Positions 52,173 to 58,377 of a stretch of 64,000 bases of DNA are shown piece by piece (within the stretch, counting starts at the first letter, position 1; each line of letters starts with the position of its first letter). The notes under the pieces are model-generated. The model made no database searches, was not told the DNA's origin, and worked only from the letters and a program-made list of their open reading frames with translations. Origin of the DNA: Neolewinella aquimaris (lineage in GTDB: Bacteria; Bacteroidota; Bacteroidia; Chitinophagales; Saprospiraceae); the NCBI RefSeq assembly GCF_014197245.1, contig NZ_JACIFF010000001.1:868001-932000 (forward strand), in the 5' to 3' direction. A program made the translations under genes and the position numbers.

Positions 52173-52556
52173 TAGCGGGGGCAAGACTCGAACTTGCGAC
52201 CTTCGGGTTATGCTTACCACTATAGCTTTCGCTACGCCCGTTCCGAAGAACGGATTTGATGGTCTGGACTTTCTCTTCACCGGTACACGCTTTCACGAAT
52301 ACTACGGTGTTCACCATTAAGTCTCTACACCTTCCCTGACTGCGTCAGGGCTTGGCTCGGGATTACCATACTAAAGGCTTCCCCGAATTTGATGAATGTT
52401 CACTCCGGCGTTTCCACCGAAGCAGCCCAAGCAAGACCAAATATTAGCCTTTCGGCTAATCGATAAACTGCGTATCAGAGTATCAAAACGGCACTGCTGC
52501 CATCATTTGGAAATACGTTCTTGAGCCCGACGAGCTACCAACTGCTCCACCCCGCG
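52173..52556 (-). tRNA. Initiator tRNA-fMet (CAT), interrupted by a group I intron
   Basis: The exons are 52524-52556 (nucleotides 1-33) and 52173-52212 (34 to the discriminator A). Joined, they give a complete cloverleaf. The acceptor is CGCGGGG against CCCCGCT, with C1 opposite T72 unpaired. The D-stem is GAGC/GCTC with A11-T24. The anticodon stem is TCGGG/CCCGA with three consecutive G-C pairs, loop CTCATAA, anticodon CAT, and the T-arm is GCAAG-TTCGAGT-CTTGC. The unpaired 1:72, the A11-T24 pair and the three G-C pairs are the known initiator hallmarks. CCA is not encoded. The 311-base insert lies between T33 and C34. Other copies of tRNA-fMet cannot be excluded outside the window. Confidence 0.95.
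52213..52523 (-). ncRNA. Group I self-splicing intron in tRNA-fMet (IC3-like)
   Basis: A 311-nt intron. The 5' exon ends in U and the intron ends in G, as group I introns require. Core elements on the minus strand are P (AAATTCGGGGAAGCC), Q (AATCCCGAGCCAAGCCC), R (GAAGGTGTAGAGACT) and S (AAGAGAAAGTCCAGACC). Pairings by eye are P2 ATTAGCC-GAAA-GGCTAAT (52443-52460), P3 TTCATC with GGTGAA (52391-52396, 52310-52315), and P4 TCGGG with CCCGA. P6a is CCCTGAC-GCA-GTCAGGG (52334-52350), P8 is CACCG with CGGTG, and P9-region is CCGTTC-TTCG-GAACGG (52238-52253). The core resembles the Azoarcus tRNA-Ile and cyanobacterial tRNA-Leu introns from memory. There is no room for a homing endonuclease. P1 is weak: only GCU with GGC could be found. 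Confidence 0.93.
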
Positions 52557-52592
52557 ATGTTAATTTTACCACGTTACCATCGTAACGGGCTG

Positions 52593-52621
52593 CAAATATA
52601 AAGACAAATCTGAAAGCGCAA
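52593..52621 (-). promoter_or_regulatory. Promoter of the tRNA-fMet gene
   Basis: On the minus strand TTG (52619-52621), 18 bases, then TATATTTG (52593-52600) match the Bacteroidota -33/-7 consensus. The leader before the tRNA is about 30 bases and contains GTTAC-GATG-GTAAC, a small hairpin. Confidence 0.75.
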
Positions 52622-52643
52622 AAGTTCGCGGTAAGTTTCTCAA

Positions 52644-52979
52644 TTATTCTTCTGATTCGGGAGCAAGCTGCACGCGCAGGCCATCCAGATCGGGGGTGAT
52701 GCGCAGCTGACAGCCAAGGCGGGAATTATCTTCCACAAAGAAGGCCTGATCGAGCATGTCTTCTTCGTCGCCGCCCATGTCGGGCAGTTCCGTATCGGAG
52801 ATTACGTAACAGTGACAGGTACTGCACAGGGCCATCCCGCCGCAGGTGCCCTTGACGGGGAGCTCGTAGGCTTTGCATACTTCCATTACGTTCATGTTCA
52901 TGTCCGTGGGCGCCTCCAGCTCGTGGGCTTCACCGAGGCGGTCGATAACGGTGATGGTGATGTTTCCTTCTTCGGTCAT
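52644..52979 (-). CDS. 2Fe-2S ferredoxin, adrenodoxin type
   Basis: A 111-residue electron carrier. Cysteines C46, C52 and C55 in GTCGGMALCSTCHCYV and C90 in SRLGCQLRI are the four ligands of the [2Fe-2S] cluster, with the C-x5-C-x2-C spacing of adrenodoxin/Isc-type ferredoxins. An acidic loop (DMGGDEEDMLDQAFFVEDNSR) between the third and fourth ligands fits this class. The reductase partner is unknown; no isc genes are nearby. It lies upstream of tRNA-fMet on the same strand but the tRNA has its own promoter. Confidence 0.93.
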   Translation of the reverse strand: MTEEGNITITVIDRLGEAHELEAPTDMNMNVMEVCKAYELPVKGTCGGMALCSTCHCYVISDTELPDMGGDEEDMLDQAFFVEDNSRLGCQLRITPDLDGLRVQLAPESEE

Positions 52980-53033
52980 GGGGATCTATTTCGCGGCGAA
53001 GATACTGCGCTTCGGCGGGTCTGTTTATTATCG

Positions 53034-53041
53034 TACCTTTG
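53034..53041 (+). promoter_or_regulatory. Bacteroidota -7 element upstream of the SulP gene
   Basis: TACCTTTG matches TAnnTTTG; it lies in the region divergent from the ferredoxin gene and 90 bases before ATG 53132. Confidence 0.5.
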
Positions 53042-53131
53042 CGGCTTCTTTTAGCAAGGGGCAGGTTGATCCGACCCATCACTAACCTACTGAGCGGCCG
53101 GCGGTCGTACGGATAATCCGTTGTCAGACAG

Positions 53132-54664
53132 ATGAAAAAATATATCAACCTCTTCGATTTCGACCAGAAGGTCAACTATCGCATCGAGATCCTTTCGGGA
53201 CTTACCGTTGCGCTGGCGCTGGTCCCCGAGGCAGTGGCTTTTGCATTTCTGGCCGGCCTTCCTCCACTAACGGGCCTGTATGCTGCCTTCGTCATGGGTA
53301 TCGTGACGGCGGTATTCGGTGGGCGACCGGGTATGATCTCCGGAGCTACCGGTGCGGTGGCCGTGGTGATCGTATCCCTGGCCCAATCACACGGCATCGA
53401 GTACATATTCGCTACCGTGGTGCTGGCCGGCATATTCCAGGTCGCGGCCGGCGTCTTACGCCTCGGTAAATTGATGCGGCTGGTCCCCCACCCTGCCATT
53501 TTCGGCTTCGTGAACGGCCTGGCGATCATCATCTTCATGTCGCAGCTCGACCAGTTCAAGAACCCGGCTACGGGCGACTGGCTGAGTGGTACGCAACTGT
53601 ACTTGTTCGGCGGACTCGTACTGGTGACCATGCTGATCATCTGGGGACTGCCTAAGATAACCAAGACGGTTCCCGCCTCGCTGGTTGCTATTCTGACCGT
53701 ATTCGGTATCGTAGCCGTAGCGGGTATCGACACCAAAACGGTCGGGGACATGGCCAGCATTTCCGGTGGCTTTCCTCCCTTCCACATTCCGGCGGTGCCT
53801 TTCACCTTCGAAACCCTCACGATCATTGCCCCCTACGCCCTTGTGGTGGCCGGAGTGGGGCTGATCGAAAGTCTGCTTACCCTCAACATTATCGACGAGA
53901 TCACGGAGACGCGCGGCCGGGGCAACAAGGAGGCGGTGGCGCAGGGAGCAGCCAACATTCTGAGTGGTTTCCTTTCCGGAATGGGAGGTTGCGCCATGCT
54001 CGGACAGAGCCTGATCAACATCAGTGCCGGAGCAAGAGCGAGGTTATCTGGCATCGTCGCCGCAGTCATGTTGCTTGTCTTCATCATGTTCGGCAGCAGT
54101 CTGATCGAACTGGTACCGATGGCCGCGCTGACGGGTCTGATGATCATGGTAGCGGTAGGCACCTTCGAGTGGGCCAGTCTGCGCACCTTCGGCCGGTTTC
54201 CGAAATCGGACATCCTGGTGATGGTGCTGGTCACCCTCGTCACCATCTTCCTGCACAACCTGGCCCTGGCCGTCATCGTGGGCGTGATCATCGCGGCCCT
54301 GCGGTTTGCCTGGGAGAGTGCCAAGCGAATCCGTGCAAGAAAACACATCGACGAGAATGGAGTGAAGCATTACGACATTTACGGACCGTTGTTTTTCGGC
54401 TCGGTGGCCGTGTTCGCGGAGAAATTCGATGTACTGGGCGACCCCGATGAGATCGTGATCAACTTCGAGGAAAGCCGGGTGGTCGATATGTCGGCCATCG
54501 AGGCCCTGAATAAGCTGACCGAACGCTACCAGAAGGTCGGCAAGAAGGTACACCTGGTGCACCTCAGCGAAGACAGCCGCCGCCTGCTCAGCCGGGCGGG
54601 GGCCATCATCGAGGTCAACGTGCTGGAAGACCCGACGTATAAGGTAGCCGTGGACAATCCATAG
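53132..54664 (+). CDS. SulP/SLC26 family anion transporter
   Basis: A 510-residue inner-membrane transporter. The N-terminal signature EILSGLTVALALVPEAVAFAFLAGLPPLTGLYAAF is typical of SulP, followed by about twelve to fourteen helices including HPAIFGFVNGLAIIIFMSQLDQF and GGMGGCAMLGQSLINISAGARARLSG. A STAS domain occupies residues about 405-505 (KHYDIYGPLFFGSVAVFAEKF and INFEESRVVDMSAIEALNKLTERYQKVGKKVHLVHLSE). Substrates in the family are sulfate, bicarbonate and other anions; none can be chosen here. Confidence 0.92.
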   Translation: MKKYINLFDFDQKVNYRIEILSGLTVALALVPEAVAFAFLAGLPPLTGLYAAFVMGIVTAVFGGRPGMISGATGAVAVVIVSLAQSHGIEYIFATVVLAGIFQVAAGVLRLGKLMRLVPHPAIFGFVNGLAIIIFMSQLDQFKNPATGDWLSGTQLYLFGGLVLVTMLIIWGLPKITKTVPASLVAILTVFGIVAVAGIDTKTVGDMASISGGFPPFHIPAVPFTFETLTIIAPYALVVAGVGLIESLLTLNIIDEITETRGRGNKEAVAQGAANILSGFLSGMGGCAMLGQSLINISAGARARLSGIVAAVMLLVFIMFGSSLIELVPMAALTGLMIMVAVGTFEWASLRTFGRFPKSDILVMVLVTLVTIFLHNLALAVIVGVIIAALRFAWESAKRIRARKHIDENGVKHYDIYGPLFFGSVAVFAEKFDVLGDPDEIVINFEESRVVDMSAIEALNKLTERYQKVGKKVHLVHLSEDSRRLLSRAGAIIEVNVLEDPTYKVAVDNP

Positions 54665-54669
54665 CACGT

Positions 54670-54677
54670 TACCTTCG
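54670..54677 (+). promoter_or_regulatory. Variant -7 element of coaE
   Basis: TACCTTCG (TAnnTTCG variant) ends 8 bases before ATG 54686, right after the SulP stop codon. Confidence 0.4.
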
Positions 54678-54685
54678 CCCTCGCT

Positions 54686-55288
54686 ATGGGCGCAAAACGC
54701 ATCGGCATTACGGGCAACATCGGGGCGGGGAAAACAACGGTTTGCCGGGAGTTCGAACGCTTAGGGGTGCCGGTCTACTACGCCGACGCCCGGGCTAAAG
54801 TGCTAATGGTCGACGACCCCCTGCTGAGGGGTTCAATCGCCGAACGGTTTGGCGCAAACTCCTATACCCCCGAGGGTCAGTTGAACCGCTCCCATTTGGC
54901 TGACCGCGTGTTTGGCGATGCGGCTGCCCTGGCTGCACTGAACGAACTCGTTCACCCCGCCGTCGCCCGCGATGCGGCCGCCTGGCATACGCAACAAACC
55001 CACCCCTATACCCTCCACGAAGCGGCCATACTGTACGAGATTGGTGCGGCTGGTGCCTACGACGGAATCATCGTGGTAGCCTGCCCCCAAGAGATTCGCT
55101 TCGATCGCGTGATGGGTCGGGATGGCGTCGATCGCTCCGCCGTCGAGTCGCGCGCCGCCCGCCAGTGGAGCGATGAGGAAAAAGAAGCCGCTGCCGATTA
55201 CGTGATCCGCAACGACGGACAGCGACTGATTCTTCCCCAGGTGCTGCGTGTGGATCGGTTGATCCGCGAGGGCGCTACGACAAACTAG
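54686..55288 (+). CDS. coaE: Dephospho-CoA kinase
   Basis: A 200-residue P-loop kinase for the last step of coenzyme A synthesis. The P-loop GNIGAGKTT is at residues 10-18. VPVYYADARAKVLM holds the catalytic aspartate. NELVHPAVARD (the usual HP motif) and a lid segment FDRVMGRDGVDRSAVESRAARQ follow. The C-terminal ADYVIRNDG is standard. Normal length; separated from the SulP gene by 21 bases with its own promoter-like element. Confidence 0.95.
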   Translation: MGAKRIGITGNIGAGKTTVCREFERLGVPVYYADARAKVLMVDDPLLRGSIAERFGANSYTPEGQLNRSHLADRVFGDAAALAALNELVHPAVARDAAAWHTQQTHPYTLHEAAILYEIGAAGAYDGIIVVACPQEIRFDRVMGRDGVDRSAVESRAARQWSDEEKEAAADYVIRNDGQRLILPQVLRVDRLIREGATTN

Positions 55289-55346
55289 TCCGTTCGCACT
55301 TATTCGGCGCGTACATCGTTTATCCGGAACCCAAGCAATCCTTCCC

Positions 55347-55958
55347 ATGCGCTACCTGATTTTACTTTGCTGTCTCCCGCTCTTCATTGCCTGTGCCGCA
55401 GAACTGTCGCCGGATGAGATAGACCGGCAGTCGGCCTACTCCTTTCCGGCCCGGCCGGGTGAGGCCGATCAGTTTCCCATCGCGACCGAGGAAGACACCC
55501 TGCCCCTCCCGAAGGCTTCTGCTAACGATAGGGTGTCCACCCCGCCTGGTGCTCCTGCTCCTACCCCTTACGGACTAACCATTGAGGAGGAGCCGAAGAC
55601 ATACGATGGATCGAAGGGCACTTCCGAGACCGCCGCTGCTCCCGCGCTTGCCGCCCAAAAACTGTTGACGGGAAAATGGGTGAATGCCGAGGACGGGCAG
55701 GAAATGGTGGAGCTTACCCCGAGCCACTACAAAACCTTCTACGAAGGCAGCCTGCTGGTACAGGAGGATATGACCTTCTACGCGAGCTGCCCCAGTGCCT
55801 GCAGCGGAGGCAAACCTACCAATCAACCCTGCTTTACGATATCCGGACCGGCCCAGACGGATTGCTACGGTATCGTACGGCTAAACGAGGAGGTACTGGA
55901 GCTGCGCATGCTGGGCGTCAGCAACGAAACGGTGGTTTATCGGAGGGCGGACGAATAA
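55347..55958 (+). CDS. Lipoprotein of unknown function
   Basis: A 203-residue lipoprotein (lipobox LFIAC, cysteine 16). After a low-complexity proline/alanine/threonine linker up to about residue 105, a compact C-terminal domain follows: KLLTGKWVNAEDGQEMVELTPSHYKTFYEGSLLVQEDMTFY, then several cysteines (ASCPSACSGGK, QPCF, TDCYG) and the strand LRMLGVSNETVVYRR. The GKW start and beta pattern resemble small lipocalin-like domains, which is only a suggestion. The next gene starts 51 bases downstream. Confidence 0.8.
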   Translation: MRYLILLCCLPLFIACAAELSPDEIDRQSAYSFPARPGEADQFPIATEEDTLPLPKASANDRVSTPPGAPAPTPYGLTIEEEPKTYDGSKGTSETAAAPALAAQKLLTGKWVNAEDGQEMVELTPSHYKTFYEGSLLVQEDMTFYASCPSACSGGKPTNQPCFTISGPAQTDCYGIVRLNEEVLELRMLGVSNETVVYRRADE

Positions 55959-56009
55959 TTGAATACCTAAACGCCCCCGCGGACGGTTAATAGGGGACAC
56001 GAATTCTCT

Positions 56010-58364
56010 ATGCGACCAATATTTACCCTCCTTTTACTCCTTTCCTGCTTTTTCCAGCCCCTTGCCGCCCAGTTCAATGCGACCCTGATCTCCAACCTGA
56101 ACTACGACGACGGAGTCAACGACATTTGGGGATATACCGCTCCCGACGGCACGGAATATGCCCTCGTCGGCCTGAACCGCGGTGTGTCGGTGGTCTCCCT
56201 CGCCGATCCCAAAAACCCAGTCGAAGTAGGACGCACCACGGGAGTTGACAACCCCTGGCGGGACATCAAGACCTACGGAACTTACGCCTACGTGACCGCC
56301 GACCGCGGTGAAGATGGACTTACGGTAATCGACCTGAGTAATCTTCCGGAATCCATCAGCTTCGAGCATCACCTTTACACCGTCCCCGGCTTCGATAAGC
56401 CGTTCGCGCGGGCCCACAACATTTACATCGATACCACAGCTGCCCTTGCCTTTACCGCCGGTGGCGACGGCAACGTGAACGCGGGCGGCATTCTGATCTT
56501 CGACCTGAAGGCGAACCCCGCCCACCCGCCGTTGATTGCCATGGGACCCAGCATCTACAGCCACGATGTGTACGTGCAGGATAGCATCATGTACACCTCC
56601 GATATCTCACGGGGGGAACTGTCCATTTATGACATTCGCGAACTAGACGACATCAAGCTGCTGGGCCGTACCCGCACACCCTTTGCCTTCACCCACAACG
56701 CCTGGACCAACGCCGAGGCAACCACGGTCTTCACCACCGACGAGAAGTCAAATGCATCGGTTGCCGCCTACGACATTCGTGATTACAACGACATCAAGCT
56801 GCTGGACGAATACCGTCCGCTGTCCAGTCTCAATACCCGGACCATTCCCCACAACGTGCACGTGATCGATGACTATTTGTCGATCAGCCACTATACCGAT
56901 GGCCTCCGCGTGGTCGACGCCAGCGATCCCTCTAATTTGATCGAAGTGGCCAACTACGACACCTGGCCTGGAGCGAACGGGGGATACAACGGCAACTGGG
57001 GCGCCTTTCCCTTCCTACCGAGCGGTCTTACCTTGGTCAGTGACCGAAGTACCGGACTTTACGTGATTGACGTAAATTATGTGCGCGCCGCACGCCTTGA
57101 GGGAACCGTGACCGACCGCTGGTCGGGTGCGGGGGTCAACAATGCAATGGTCCACATCACGGCCGATCAACTGAACGAGGGCATGACCGACGCGTTGGGC
57201 AGCTACAAAACGGGTCTTGCAACGGCGGGCACCTACCGGGTAATCGCTACCGCAGCCGGATACCTACCGGACACCCTCGAAGTCACGCTAACCAACGGTA
57301 CCCGGACTCAGCTCGATATCGTGCTCGAGCCCATCCCGACCTTCAGCGACGTAACGCTGACCGTAAAGAGTAGGCGCAGCGGCCTTCCCCTGGACGGCGC
57401 GGTAGTAAAACTCCAGGCCGAGGAACGCGACTACACCCAGACAAGCAGTACCGCGGGCAGCATCAAACTCGACAGCGTGCAGGAAATTCCCTACACCATT
57501 TACGTGACCGCGTTCGGTTACCTGCCCCGCACGATGGATGGGGTGGCCTCCACGACCATTAGCGGTTCCGTTATTTTGCTCGATGAAGGGTATGCCGATG
57601 GCTTCGTGACCGACCTCGGTTGGAAGGCCACGGCTTCCACCGAAGCAGGCTGGCAACGCGTTCGGCCGGGTGAAGCGGACGAGGTGTTTGGCGACGACGG
57701 TCCCGGCAGCGATTCGGCTAATGACCTGGGAGACTTCGCTTACCTGACGGCCATTGCTCCGGATGCGGACGAGGACGTCGTGACCACGCTGGAATCACCC
57801 AATCTAGACCTTAGCGATTATACCTCGGGAGCTACCCTATTCCTCGATTACTTTCTTTCTGGCGGAGATAGCCTCGTAGTAAGCGCACGGGACAAAACCG
57901 GTGAACTGAACCGCCTCGCTGCCTATACCCGCCCCACGAATGGCTGGAAATCTGATAGCCTGACGCTTCCGCGGGGTGTCGTTTTGGAAGATTCCTCGAC
58001 GGTGGTGATCAGTGCGAAGAGCGGGGCCGGCAGTGTAGCATCCTCGGTAGTCGGGTTTGACAATTTTCGTATCCTGCGCGGTGAGCTATCTACCGGCACC
58101 CGCTCCTACCCCGAACTCCTTTCCTTCTCGGTACTGGCTTATCCGAATCCAACCACCGCTTCGTTCACCTTACAAATAGACGACCCGGAGGTACTGCGGG
58201 CCGATCTGAGGGTTTACACTGCGAGTGGACAGTTGATTCATCAGCGCGTCATTAGTGGAAGTGACCCGATCACCTTCGGCGCTGACCTGCCTTCCGGCCT
58301 GTACTTCGCCACCCTACGCGCTGATGGTCGAGCGCCCAGGACGCTGAAATTGCTTAAGCGCTAG
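56010..58364 (+). CDS. Choice-of-anchor B family secreted protein with T9SS type A sorting domain
   Basis: A 784-residue extracellular protein. Residues 1-20 are the signal (ending PLAAQ). Residues about 25-355 form a beta-propeller of LVIVD-type repeats (VSVVSLADPKNPVEVGR, LTVIDLSNLPE, LRVVDASDPSNLIEVANY), the choice-of-anchor B module. Two carboxypeptidase-regulatory-like domains follow (about 365-440, LEGTVTDRWSGAGVNNAMVHI, and 445-525), then a beta-sandwich domain (about 530-690). The C-terminal 75 residues (SVLAYPNPTTASFTLQI to RTLKLLKR) are the type A sorting signal used by the type IX system. The function is unknown. It converges with the S9 peptidase gene. Confidence 0.9.
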   Translation: MRPIFTLLLLLSCFFQPLAAQFNATLISNLNYDDGVNDIWGYTAPDGTEYALVGLNRGVSVVSLADPKNPVEVGRTTGVDNPWRDIKTYGTYAYVTADRGEDGLTVIDLSNLPESISFEHHLYTVPGFDKPFARAHNIYIDTTAALAFTAGGDGNVNAGGILIFDLKANPAHPPLIAMGPSIYSHDVYVQDSIMYTSDISRGELSIYDIRELDDIKLLGRTRTPFAFTHNAWTNAEATTVFTTDEKSNASVAAYDIRDYNDIKLLDEYRPLSSLNTRTIPHNVHVIDDYLSISHYTDGLRVVDASDPSNLIEVANYDTWPGANGGYNGNWGAFPFLPSGLTLVSDRSTGLYVIDVNYVRAARLEGTVTDRWSGAGVNNAMVHITADQLNEGMTDALGSYKTGLATAGTYRVIATAAGYLPDTLEVTLTNGTRTQLDIVLEPIPTFSDVTLTVKSRRSGLPLDGAVVKLQAEERDYTQTSSTAGSIKLDSVQEIPYTIYVTAFGYLPRTMDGVASTTISGSVILLDEGYADGFVTDLGWKATASTEAGWQRVRPGEADEVFGDDGPGSDSANDLGDFAYLTAIAPDADEDVVTTLESPNLDLSDYTSGATLFLDYFLSGGDSLVVSARDKTGELNRLAAYTRPTNGWKSDSLTLPRGVVLEDSSTVVISAKSGAGSVASSVVGFDNFRILRGELSTGTRSYPELLSFSVLAYPNPTTASFTLQIDDPEVLRADLRVYTASGQLIHQRVISGSDPITFGADLPSGLYFATLRADGRAPRTLKLLKR

Positions 58365-58377
58365 ATTGAAAGTTGTC

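Noticed and set aside
52027..52317. A 96-codon minus-strand frame inside the tRNA-fMet intron, possibly a homing endonuclease
   Set aside because: It runs from the intron through the 3' exon and terminator. It has no LAGLIDADG or other endonuclease motif, and the core RNA elements of the intron occupy the same bases.
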